From JAQVYB01 sp964490935 (lineage in GTDB: Bacteria > Verrucomicrobiota > Kiritimatiellia > RZYC01): a DNA stretch of 22,905 nt. The notes beneath the pieces are model-generated. The model was given only the letters and a program-made list of their open reading frames with translations, searched no databases and was not told the origin of the DNA. The stretch lies in the NCBI GenBank assembly GCA_964490935.1, contig CAZBEO010000051.1, positions 1 through 22,905 of the forward strand. Reading direction: 5' to 3'. The position numbers were made by a program, and so were the translations under genes. Below, in pieces: positions 16,565 to 22,905 of this stretch (position 1 is the stretch's first letter; every line of letters begins with the position of its first letter).

Positions 16565-16628
16565 CAAGAACACTCGTCTCCGTTTGTCCACCCTGTCCAT
16601 CAGGTCAACCCGGTCAAAAACTTCCTCC

Positions 16629-16730
16629 CGGGAGGGCCCGTGTCCTCACGGGCCATGCTGAGAGTGAGCTAGAAAAATAAGGAATGATCTGGGGGAAAAT
16701 AAAAGGACGTTGGGGACAACGTCCCTCCCG
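16629..16730. repeat. Composite REP-like palindromic element, copy 2 (two 26-bp units, inverted)
   Basis: Unit 4 (16629-16654, plus) has the head CGGGAGGG and perfect stem GGCCCGTG/CACGGGCC around TCCT. Unit 5 (16730-16705, minus) has the same head with a different perfect stem, GGACGTTG/CAACGTCC, around TCCC. The spacer between them matches copy 1: GAGAGTGAG followed by AAATAAGGAATGATCTGG and an A-rich stretch. It sits between the convergent trmFO and hydrolase genes, where its hairpins could serve both 3' ends. Confidence 0.8.
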
Positions 16731-16744
16731 TCCCACGGCGCTAC

Positions 16745-17908
16745 TCAATCGCTGACGTATTCTGCTTCGGGCCAGACGGTATAGTAGCAGGTTTGTCCGG
16801 GGGTTCGATTGGTATGAACGAGTACGGTTTCCTCGCCCGAATAGATTTCCGTGCCATCGATGATGTTGGAAGGATAATCCGAGGTGTCGTAGCGCACGTA
16901 CACCAGCGACGACGTGTAGCCGCAGGCCGCCGGATCATCCCAGCGCAGCACCACGCTGTTGGTCAGCGCCACAGCGTTCAAGCGAAAGGTTTGCTGCGTC
17001 CAGGCCGGACAAAACGCATTCCAGGCCGTATCCATGAAATTGCCGGAGCGTGTGGCGAAGAACCAGGTGGAGGTGGCGTTCGCCTGTCCGTTGGGGTGCG
17101 AATCCGAAGAGGTCCCTCCGTAGGCCGCCTTGAGTCGGTTGGGTTGATTTTCCGCGCTGTCGGCATTGGCCAACACGTCAAACCAGTCGAATACGGCCAC
17201 ATTTTTATGGTTGGGATAGCGGGCGGTGTAATTGGTGTACCACTCGGTTTTGAGCCAGTTATTGAACAGGCGGGCGCGGTGCCCATCGGCATCGGTGGTG
17301 CATGAATTGCACAGGGGCGGGGCGGTGACGGGTATGAAAAGAATCTCCGGGTGCTCGGCGAAAACATCTTCGAGCGGTTTGTAGACATAGCCATTGTTCG
17401 TGAAGCTGCCGCCCGTTCCGCCGGGATGCCGGTAGAGCGCCTTGTAATTGGCCAGTGTTTTGGAGGACGAGAATGGATTGCCCGGCTCGGTTCCGGCGCT
17501 GCCGATGCCACTGATCGGATAACAGCTTTTGAACAGGATGATGCGGTTGGTTCCATCGGCACAGCCGTGCCGAAGCATCTCTTGAAAATAGTCGTTGAAC
17601 CAGAGAATCCAGTGATTCATATCAGTGCGATCGCCAGGCGTGGAAGCGAGCGAATCGGGGCGACCGGCGTCGGGCGCAAGGTCGGTTCCATAGGTGATGT
17701 CGTTTCGTTCGTTGATGTACCCCTTCGCAAGCAGGACGGGATGCAGACCACTGGAGAGCCAGTTCGCACCACAGGAATGATGAATAAACAGTAGGTCATC
17801 TTGTCCGCTCGGCCATTGACTCAGCGCGTCAGGCGGAAGAACGCCCCCGACAGGAAGCATCAGGGCTACAAACAGAAAAAAACCAGTCGCCACACATCGA
17901 CTTAGCAT
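16745..17908 (-). CDS. Secreted SGNH-like hydrolase with C-terminal fibronectin-like tail
   Basis: 387 aa. Residues 1-30 form a signal peptide (MLSRC, then the hydrophobic FFLFVALMLPVGGVLP). The mature protein begins with LLFIHHSCG, placing S45 in a His-His-Ser block, and later has LFKSCYPISG, FIPVTAPPL, VFDWFDVLA and DSHPN (D269, H271). This order resembles SGNH/GDSL hydrolase-like proteins that I associate with Planctomycetes and Verrucomicrobia, in which a serine and a D-x-H pair would be catalytic. About residues 310-387 look like a beta-sandwich (TPGQTCYYTV). Start 17908 has GGAGG 6 nt upstream. An esterase or deacetylase acting on polysaccharides is plausible, but the substrate is unknown. 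Many cysteines suggest disulphides outside the cytoplasm. Confidence 0.7.
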   Translation of the reverse strand: MLSRCVATGFFLFVALMLPVGGVLPPDALSQWPSGQDDLLFIHHSCGANWLSSGLHPVLLAKGYINERNDITYGTDLAPDAGRPDSLASTPGDRTDMNHWILWFNDYFQEMLRHGCADGTNRIILFKSCYPISGIGSAGTEPGNPFSSSKTLANYKALYRHPGGTGGSFTNNGYVYKPLEDVFAEHPEILFIPVTAPPLCNSCTTDADGHRARLFNNWLKTEWYTNYTARYPNHKNVAVFDWFDVLANADSAENQPNRLKAAYGGTSSDSHPNGQANATSTWFFATRSGNFMDTAWNAFCPAWTQQTFRLNAVALTNSVVLRWDDPAACGYTSSLVYVRYDTSDYPSNIIDGTEIYSGEETVLVHTNRTPGQTCYYTVWPEAEYVSD

Positions 17909-17983
17909 AAGCCGCCTCCAATCAGAGAATAAGGGAACTTTACCCCGTGGACCCGTTTATTTACAGCACTAATCAAGAAGAGT

Positions 17984-18012
17984 TTGAATTATAGAGACTC
18001 AGGATGTATACT
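17984..18012 (+). promoter_or_regulatory. Promoter of the small-protein/nucleotidyltransferase pair
   Basis: TTGAAT (17984-17989), a 17-nt spacer and TATACT (18007-18012) make a good sigma70-type promoter, with a start near 18019 and a leader of about 40 nt. The half-sites TTTACAG (17960-17966) and CTGTAAA (18018-18024) flank it as an inverted pair, a possible operator. Confidence 0.55.
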
Positions 18013-18058
18013 CAGCTCTGTAAACGTGAATTAGAGAATCCAATCCCTGGTTATTCAA

Positions 18059-18247
18059 ATGATTGCACCACATGCTGCAAAATATAAACTGTCTCGACAG
18101 GGAAGTGATACATCATATTGGCTAACCAGGACTCCGGCGGAACGATTGGATGTTCTGGAAGTTATTCGCCGAGAATATAACCAATGGAAATACGGTCATG
18201 CTGAGCAAAGATTTCAGCGAGTTTATCGAATCACTAAACTCAAATGA
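18059..18247 (+). CDS. Small partner protein of the nucleotidyltransferase
   Basis: 62 aa. The core (YWLTRTPAERLDVLEVIRREYN, then QRFQRVYRITKLK) resembles short proteins of the type 'YWLSRPPEERLxALExLRRxYxG...RLQRVYRV' that often precede nucleotidyltransferase-like genes. It ends inside the next gene (50-bp overlap with 18198), so the two are coupled. An in-frame TAG at 18032-18034 limits the start, and the ribosome site is weak. A toxin-antitoxin partner or DNA-binding role is inferred from the arrangement only. Base composition is more AT-rich than the host genes. Confidence 0.65.
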   Translation: MIAPHAAKYKLSRQGSDTSYWLTRTPAERLDVLEVIRREYNQWKYGHAEQRFQRVYRITKLK

Positions 18248-18650
18248 TGTGCAATATCTGGTAATCGGTGGGTACGCGGTTGCGTATCATGGACATCCAC
18301 GATACACAAAGGATATTGATCTTTGGATACGGAACGATGTCGAGAATGTTAGCAAGTTGTTGAGAGCCCTTGATCATTTTGGATTCTCTTCTTTGGATTT
18401 GAAGGAATCCGATTTCTGTGAATCTGATTCGGTAGTCCAACTGGGGTATCCTCCCAATCGCATTGATCTGATTACAGGTATCGAAGGTATCGATTTTGAT
18501 GAATTGTACCGCGGCCGCGAAACGGTGGCTCTGGATGGCGTAGAGGTGACCTTCATTGGTAAGGCTGGTTTAATACAGTCTAAAACGAAGGCAGGTAGAC
18601 TTCAGGATATTGCTGACATCGAAGCGCTGACAGATGATGATGCGCCATAG
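18198..18650 (+). CDS. MNT/AbiEii-like nucleotidyltransferase-fold protein
   Basis: 150 aa from the preferred start at ATG 18198 (MLSKDFSEFIESLN); an upstream ATG at 18150 would add 16 residues lying within the preceding gene. The polymerase-beta-type nucleotidyltransferase core is clear: YLVIGGYAVAYHGHPRYT followed by KDIDLWI, the GG...DxD metal-binding pattern. A later acidic residue is offered by NRIDLITG. Such proteins can add nucleotides to tRNA or to partner proteins, as toxins or antitoxins. Together with the 62-aa gene it forms a two-gene module with its own promoter, lower GC and no link to the surrounding housekeeping genes. Confidence 0.8.
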   Translation: MLSKDFSEFIESLNSNDVQYLVIGGYAVAYHGHPRYTKDIDLWIRNDVENVSKLLRALDHFGFSSLDLKESDFCESDSVVQLGYPPNRIDLITGIEGIDFDELYRGRETVALDGVEVTFIGKAGLIQSKTKAGRLQDIADIEALTDDDAP

Positions 18651-18772
18651 CAATCTGTGATTCACCCGGAGAGCTTTTGTCGATAAAAAGATATTGCAGA
18701 AGCTGCGAGGAACTGCAGGAACAGGCGGCAGTCTATCGCGGTGGCGAAGTGAATCCATCTCCGCTTCATATC

Positions 18773-18790
18773 GGCAAACGATGGTTTGCC
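18773..18790 (-). terminator. Stem-loop immediately after holB stop
   Basis: GGCAAAC-GATG-GTTTGCC is a perfect 7-bp stem with a 4-nt loop, 2 nt beyond the holB stop on the minus strand. There is no T-run after it, so rho-independent termination is uncertain. Confidence 0.3.
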
Positions 18791-18792
18791 TC

Positions 18793-19758
18793 TTATCCCA
18801 TCCGGGCGAAACCGAACTCGAGTACGGGCAGGGCGGGGCGGGAGATGCGGGCGAGGCGGGTATCCATCTCCTGAATAGCACGAACACGTTGAAAAGCGGC
18901 GGCGGCGTCCAGCTTGGCGGCCTGCGCGCGCAGCACCTCGAGGTGTTCTGCATGAAAAAGCAGGCTCTCATTGCATCCCGTCACGAGCAGCAGCAGATCG
19001 CGCTGCCAATGCAGTAGCGACTGAAAGATGGACGCACGAACCTTTTTCAGTCGCGCCTCGGCGCGCGCATCCAACACTTCCTCTTCGGCATCTGTGTCTT
19101 TCGCGCGTTTCTTTTCTTCCGCCAAGATGCGTTTCTTTGTTTCATCGAGCAGGTCATTCAGTCGGTGTGCACAGGCCGCGTGTACGAGCGGATCACTCGA
19201 GGGGCCGACCTGAAGAATGCCATCCACCGCTGGCGTCCAGTCCTCGATTTTTTTGCGTTCCGGTTCGGGCAAGTTCACGCGCTGGCAGCGGGAAATCACC
19301 GTGCGCAGCATGGTTTGCGGCGAGTCGGTCAGCAGCAGCATGAGCGTGCGCGGCGGGGGTTCTTCCAGCGTTTTCAGAAAGGCATTTGCGGCGTTTTCGT
19401 TGAGCCGGTCGGCATGCAGCATGAGCCCAATTTTCCAGTCGCCTTCATAGGCGCTTTGCTGCAGGTTGCGGATGAAAATCCGCATGGCGTCGACTCCGAT
19501 GATCCGGCTCTTCTTTTCAGGCTCGATGAGGAAGACGTCCGGATGGCGTCCCGCAGGCACCCGCACGCACGACTTGCAGATGCCGCAGGGGCGGCCCTCC
19601 GGCGCGGTGCAAAGCAAATAAGACGCCACCTGATCGGCATAGCTTCGGGCCACGCCTTCCGGATTTCCGCACACCAGATAGGCATGAGCCAGACGGCCCG
19701 ATTTCGCACTGCGCCGAAAAATGCTCAGCCACTGTTCCAAGCTGTCAGCCGTGGACAT
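18793..19758 (-). CDS. holB: DNA polymerase III delta-prime subunit
   Basis: 321 aa from ATG 19758 (MSTADSLEQWLSIFRRSAKSGRLAHAYLV). It is a clamp-loader subunit that helps place the sliding clamp on DNA. The zinc module is visible (LLCTAPEGRPCGICKSC), as are FLKTLEEPPPRTLMLLLTDSP (sensor 1 region) and TVISRCQRV (the SRC motif). The P-loop position reads GNPEGVARS instead of GxxGxGKT, so ATP binding is lost as in delta-prime rather than tau/gamma. The frame extends to 19812, but that start lies far inside tmk. The chosen start overlaps tmk by 14 bp and has a GGGAG site some 12 nt upstream. It is the last gene of the cysS-tmk-holB operon. Confidence 0.92.
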   Translation of the reverse strand: MSTADSLEQWLSIFRRSAKSGRLAHAYLVCGNPEGVARSYADQVASYLLCTAPEGRPCGICKSCVRVPAGRHPDVFLIEPEKKSRIIGVDAMRIFIRNLQQSAYEGDWKIGLMLHADRLNENAANAFLKTLEEPPPRTLMLLLTDSPQTMLRTVISRCQRVNLPEPERKKIEDWTPAVDGILQVGPSSDPLVHAACAHRLNDLLDETKKRILAEEKKRAKDTDAEEEVLDARAEARLKKVRASIFQSLLHWQRDLLLLVTGCNESLLFHAEHLEVLRAQAAKLDAAAAFQRVRAIQEMDTRLARISRPALPVLEFGFARMG

Positions 19759-20383
19759 GTTGTATGCACTCCCACACCAGCGCGGCCACTTCGTCGGGCG
19801 ATGCGACTCCATCCAAACGTTGGAAGCGTTCGGGCCAGCGGGCCGCCAGGTCCAGGTAACCCTGTCGCACCCGCTCGTGAAAGGCGCGCGCCTCCTGCTC
19901 GATTCGGTCTTTTTTGGTGTTTTCCTGTTTGGTTCGTTTGGCTAGGCGTTCAAATCCGGAAGTCACCGTCACGTCGAGCAGGATGGTGAGATCGGGAACG
20001 GCCTGCCCGATGGCAAAGGCATTGATGGTCAACATATCCTCCACCGAGAAACCGCGCCCGTAGCCCTGATAAACGGTGGTCGAATCCGCAAAGCGGTCCG
20101 AGATTACCCAAGCACCGCGTTCGAGGGCCGGCAGAATCACCGCACGCACCAATTGGGCGCGGCTCGCCGCAAAGAGAAGCACTTCGCATTCATCGGCAAT
20201 GGGTTCGCCGGCGGCATCGTACTGCAGAATCTGTCGGATGGCCTCGCCGGTCTTGGTTCCACCCGGCTCACGGGTATATACCACATCGCGCCCTTCGCCT
20301 TGCAGACGCTCCACAAGCCGTTTGGCCTGCGTGGTTTTTCCGCTGCCTTCCGGTCCTTCAAACGTAATGAATGTGCCTCGCAT
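19745..20383 (-). CDS. tmk: Thymidylate kinase
   Basis: 212 aa, standard length. It phosphorylates dTMP to dTDP. The P-loop is GPEGSGKTT (10-18), followed by TREPGGTKTGEAIR, the DR motif in VISDRFADSTTVYQGYGR, and the lid region FERLAKRTKQENTKKDR. The 3' end overlaps holB by 14 bp, and cysS ends 32 bp upstream. The tmk-holB pairing is common in bacteria, and both supply replication. Confidence 0.96.
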   Translation of the reverse strand: MRGTFITFEGPEGSGKTTQAKRLVERLQGEGRDVVYTREPGGTKTGEAIRQILQYDAAGEPIADECEVLLFAASRAQLVRAVILPALERGAWVISDRFADSTTVYQGYGRGFSVEDMLTINAFAIGQAVPDLTILLDVTVTSGFERLAKRTKQENTKKDRIEQEARAFHERVRQGYLDLAARWPERFQRLDGVASPDEVAALVWECIQHVHG

Positions 20384-20415
20384 GGTTCTTCCCCGTCCGG
20401 GTGAATGAGCCCGGT

Positions 20416-21822
20416 TTAATTTTCCCTTTTTAACTTAGGGCCTTCCGCCGTGTCCTGCACTTCCCAGCCCTGGGAAGCCAGTACGTCGCGTATCCGGTCG
20501 GCCTCTGCCCAGTTTTTGTTCTTCCGCGCCTCCTGCCGTTGTCGGGCCAGGTCCAATAGCTCCTGATCCAGCGCCGCGTCCTCCGGTTCCAGAAGAGCCA
20601 GTACCCGATCCATTTCGTTCAGACAGGCCTCCGCGGAAGCGGCCGCTGCGGGCGACACCGTGCCCGCATCCATCCGCTTGTTGCCGTCGTGAATCAGGTC
20701 AAACAGCGCCGCCAGCGCCTTGGAAATGTTCAGATCATCATCCAGCGCTTCGCTGAACGTCTTTAGCGCCAAGTCCACCCAGTCCGACGGCGCTTCCGAA
20801 GAAGCCACCGCCGAGGCGGCGGTGCTGCGCATCCGCGAACGGAATTCATCCACGCGGGCCAAGGCTGCACGTGCGCTGAGCAGCGCCTCGAAGCTGAAAT
20901 TCAGGCCTTGCCGGTAGTGCGTAGCCATCAGGGCGTACCGAATTTCGCGCCCCGTAAAGCCTCGATCGAGCAGATCACGCAGAGTGTAGAAATTGCCGAG
21001 TGATTTCGACATCTTGCGCCCCTCGACCCCGAGGTGCGCGCAGTGCATCCAGTATTTTGCAAAAGGCTTTCCGGTTACCGCCTCACTCTGAGCAATTTCG
21101 TCCTCGTGGTGCGGGAAGATATTATCCACGCCGCCCGTGTGAATATCGAAGCTCTCGCCGAGATACTTCATGCTCATGGCGGAACACTCGATGTGCCAGC
21201 CGGGGCGTCCGCGCCCCCAAGGAGAATCCCAAACCACCTCGCCATCGACCTCGTCCCACGCCTTCCAAAGGGCGAAATCCGCTAGGTTTTCCTTCTCGTA
21301 TTCATCCTGTGCCACTCGGGCACCCGCCTGTAGGCCCGACATGTCCAAATGCGCCAGCTTCCCGTACTCTTTGAACTTCGCAATGCTGAAATAGACCGAT
21401 CCATCCTCCGAGCGGTAGGCATACCCCTTTTCTTCCAGGATGCGGATCAGCTCGATCATTTCCGGCACATGATCCGTCGCCGCCGGATACTGTTCCGCCG
21501 GCTCGATATTCAACGTTTTCAGATCATCGAAAAAGGCCTTCTTATAGATAGCCGTGAAGTCGCGCAGGGGCAACCCTTGTTCGCGCGCACCACGAATGGT
21601 TTTGTCGTCCACGTCCGTCAGATTCATCACCTGATTCACCCGGTACCCGGCGAACTGAAGGTGGCGGCGGAGTAAATCCTCAAAGATATACGCCCGAAAA
21701 TTGCCGATATGTGCGTAATTATAGACTGTCGGCCCGCACGTATAGAGGCCGACCAAACCCTCCTTCAGCGGCGCAAAATCCTCCACCTTTCTCGACAGGG
21801 TATTATATACGCGAAATCCCAT
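20416..21822 (-). CDS. cysS: Cysteinyl-tRNA synthetase
   Basis: 468 aa from ATG 21822 (MGFRVYNTLSRKVEDF), the usual N-terminus; a longer frame begins at 21888, but the GGAG site about 9 nt before 21822 and family alignment favour the inner start. It charges tRNA-Cys with cysteine. The zinc-site cysteine lies in YTCGPTVYNYAHIGN, which also holds the HIGH-like motif (HIGN). Further zinc ligands are the cysteine of HIECSAMS and the histidines of FPHHEDEIAQSEA. KMSKS is present in EGRKMSKSLGNF. The C-terminal half ends with the small anticodon-binding region. It is the first gene of the operon with tmk and holB. Confidence 0.97.
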   Translation of the reverse strand: MGFRVYNTLSRKVEDFAPLKEGLVGLYTCGPTVYNYAHIGNFRAYIFEDLLRRHLQFAGYRVNQVMNLTDVDDKTIRGAREQGLPLRDFTAIYKKAFFDDLKTLNIEPAEQYPAATDHVPEMIELIRILEEKGYAYRSEDGSVYFSIAKFKEYGKLAHLDMSGLQAGARVAQDEYEKENLADFALWKAWDEVDGEVVWDSPWGRGRPGWHIECSAMSMKYLGESFDIHTGGVDNIFPHHEDEIAQSEAVTGKPFAKYWMHCAHLGVEGRKMSKSLGNFYTLRDLLDRGFTGREIRYALMATHYRQGLNFSFEALLSARAALARVDEFRSRMRSTAASAVASSEAPSDWVDLALKTFSEALDDDLNISKALAALFDLIHDGNKRMDAGTVSPAAAASAEACLNEMDRVLALLEPEDAALDQELLDLARQRQEARKNKNWAEADRIRDVLASQGWEVQDTAEGPKLKREN

Positions 21823-21951
21823 AACCGACTCTCCATCAATAATATACACAAACCTCTTTGGCTCATAAGAATGCGACATTATAATCATTCAACCCCGGCA
21901 TTCAAACCCCAAAGCAAAGAATTCAGCGGGCAAATAATATGAGAAAGTGCC

Positions 21952-21978
21952 ATACACAAACAGCTTGCTGTGTATAAT
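21952..21978 (+). promoter_or_regulatory. Candidate -10 with overlapping inverted repeat upstream of the exonuclease
   Basis: A perfect TATAAT (21973-21978) lies 54 bp before ATG 22032, without a good -35. The inverted repeat ATACACA (21952-21958)/TGTGTAT (21969-21975) overlaps it, which is the geometry of a repressor operator; poor -35 elements often go with an activator. Confidence 0.45.
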
Positions 21979-22031
21979 GGCGCACTTATTCGACACGGGA
22001 AACGCGTGTCGCGCAACAGAAGGAGTCCACC

Positions 22032-22733
22032 ATGACGATAGACGCCCAACGCACCATCGCACGCCTTGCCCTCATTCTCTCCCTGGCAGGCGCCACACTT
22101 GCTCAAGCAGCCAAAACCCAAAACAACCCCTGCCCCCCGAAAGACAGCACCAAAGTCTCGGACATTGTCTTTGTTGCTTACGACACCGAAACCACTGGTT
22201 TCAGCCCCTACAAAAACCGCATCCTTGAAATCGGTGCCGTCAAGTTCCTCAACGGCGAGGTTCTGGAAGAAAAATCCTGGCTGATCAACCCCGAGCAGCG
22301 CATCTCCTACTGGGCACGCGAGGCCCATGGCATCTCCAACGAAGAACTAGCCAACTGCCCCTTGTTTCCAGACGTTTATGCCGAGTTTGCGGAATTCACC
22401 AAAGGCTGCGTTCTCTTTGCCCACAACGCCCGCTTTGATGTCGGCTTCATCCGCGAAGAGATTGACCGCAATAAGCTCGACGTCGCGCAGGAGCCCACCC
22501 TTGATTCCATGCGCCTATTCCGCACCTGGTGGCCCGATCTCCCCTCGCACACCATCGGCAACCTCACCGAAGCCCTGAACATCAAGGCCGACGTCTTTCA
22601 CCGGGCCCTGGCCGACACCCTCTACATCGTTTACATCTTCAACGAAGGCATGAAAGACAAGCCCGCCGACTACTCCTACGGCCAGCTCAAAGAGGAATCC
22701 GCCGGCGAATTGTTTTTTATTAAAGAGAATTGA
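22032..22733 (+). CDS. DnaQ-like DEDDh 3'-5' exonuclease with signal peptide
   Basis: 233 aa. The exonuclease core is complete: ExoI D51 and E53 (VAYDTETTGF), ExoII D136 (AHNARFD) and ExoIII H190 and D195 (HRALADTL), so it is the DEDDh type related to the epsilon subunit of DNA polymerase III. Unusually, residues 1-26 read as a Sec signal peptide: basic residues R7 and R11, a hydrophobic stretch LALILSLAGATL, then AQA before A27 as a cleavage site. The mature protein would start AKTQNN and be exported, so it probably degrades DNA or RNA outside the cytoplasm rather than proofreading. The start is firm (AAGGAG 6 nt upstream). It is monocistronic, followed by tRNA-Pro. Confidence 0.88.
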   Translation: MTIDAQRTIARLALILSLAGATLAQAAKTQNNPCPPKDSTKVSDIVFVAYDTETTGFSPYKNRILEIGAVKFLNGEVLEEKSWLINPEQRISYWAREAHGISNEELANCPLFPDVYAEFAEFTKGCVLFAHNARFDVGFIREEIDRNKLDVAQEPTLDSMRLFRTWWPDLPSHTIGNLTEALNIKADVFHRALADTLYIVYIFNEGMKDKPADYSYGQLKEESAGELFFIKEN

Positions 22734-22758
22734 CGCAGTAAGGCAACTGCACTAACGT
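22730..22758 (+). promoter_or_regulatory. Candidate promoter of tRNA-Pro
   Basis: TTGACG (22730-22735), 17 nt, TAACGT (22753-22758): a good -35 overlapping the exonuclease stop codon and a weak -10. The expected start near 22765 lies 15 nt before the mature tRNA. Confidence 0.4.
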
Positions 22759-22779
22759 GCGGCCTTTCCTTCCTGAATT

Positions 22780-22856
22780 CGGGGTGTGGCTCAGCCTGGT
22801 AGAGCGCTTGGTTCGGGACCAAGAAGTCGCTGGTTCAAATCCAGTCACCCCGACCA
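22780..22856 (+). tRNA. tRNA-Pro (anticodon CGG)
   Basis: 77 nt including an encoded CCA. The acceptor stem CGGGGTG pairs with CACCCCG. The D arm is GCTCAGCCTGGTAGAGC. The anticodon stem CTTGG/CCAAG holds the loop TTCGGGA, with CGG at 22814-22816. The T arm GCTGG-TTCAAAT-CCAGT has one G-T pair. It reads the proline codon CCG. Confidence 0.97.
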
Positions 22857-22876
22857 TTTTAGATTTTTCGAGATTT

Positions 22877-22905
22877 CGCCGGTTTCCGCATGAGCGGAAC
22901 CGGCG
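22877..22905 (+). terminator. Strong hairpin after tRNA-Pro (at window edge)
   Basis: CGCCGGTT-T-CCGC, loop ATGA, then GCGGAACCGGCG: a 12-bp stem with a single bulged T, 20 nt after the tRNA. The bases that would form a U-tract lie outside the window, so termination cannot be confirmed. Confidence 0.55.

Noticed and set aside
19759..19812. Longer holB start at 19812
   Set aside because: The extra 18 residues (MESHRPTKWPRW...) do not match delta-prime proteins and lie deep inside tmk.
21823..21888. Longer cysS start at 21888
   Set aside because: The family begins at MGFRVYNTLSRK, and a GGAG site precedes ATG 21822.
1..22905. CRISPR array, insertion sequence, integrase or prophage
   Set aside because: No regularly spaced identical repeats with unique spacers and no transposase or integrase frame was found on either strand.

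Overview
The window is a piece of a moderately GC-rich bacterial chromosome carrying mostly housekeeping genes, with a few acquired or surface-related insertions. The best guess for the host is the PVC superphylum, close to Kiritimatiellota. The reasons are a giant secreted FG-GAP/InlB-type repeat protein, a 'MGGFFG'-type PurF, TrmFO, a planctomycete/verrucomicrobial-style secreted 'HHS' hydrolase and short palindromic intergenic repeats. This placement is inference from gene style; there is no rRNA in the window to settle it.

Layout. 1-4405 (minus) is the N-terminal 1468 codons of a giant secreted repeat protein that runs off the left edge. 4630-6042 (plus) is a PurF-family protein without the catalytic N-terminal cysteine. 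It converges with, and overlaps, a two-gene minus operon (7018-6009) of a small zinc-binding acidic protein and an Sfp/EntD-type phosphopantetheinyl transferase. 7212-9745 (plus) is an NtrB/NtrC-like two-component pair whose genes overlap by 4 nt. 9746-10118 is a gene-free stretch with a composite palindromic repeat. 10119-12124 (plus) is a restriction-modification island: a YhdJ-like adenine methyltransferase overlapping an unrecognised, probably cognate, endonuclease. 12315-13448 (minus) is an M24 Xaa-Pro peptidase.

13449-13792 is AT-rich and leads into dnaA (13793-15163), followed by trmFO (15215-16564). 16565-16744 holds the second copy of the palindromic repeat. 16745-17908 (minus) is a secreted SGNH-like hydrolase. 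18059-18650 (plus) is a small-protein/nucleotidyltransferase pair of toxin-antitoxin or mobile character with a good promoter. 18793-21822 (minus) is a compact operon cysS-tmk-holB. 22032-22733 (plus) is a DnaQ-like DEDDh exonuclease with an N-terminal signal peptide, followed by tRNA-Pro(CGG) and a strong hairpin at the right edge.

The most interesting points are: (1) a 26-bp REP-like unit present five times, with a constant head and loop and covarying stems, arranged as two composite inverted elements; (2) the exported exonuclease; (3) the cysteine-less PurF that keeps its apparent Fe-S ligands; (4) the YhdJ-type modification gene with an uncharacterised nuclease partner; (5) a roughly 230-residue super-repeat in the giant surface protein. 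No CRISPR array, insertion sequence, integrase or rRNA gene was seen.
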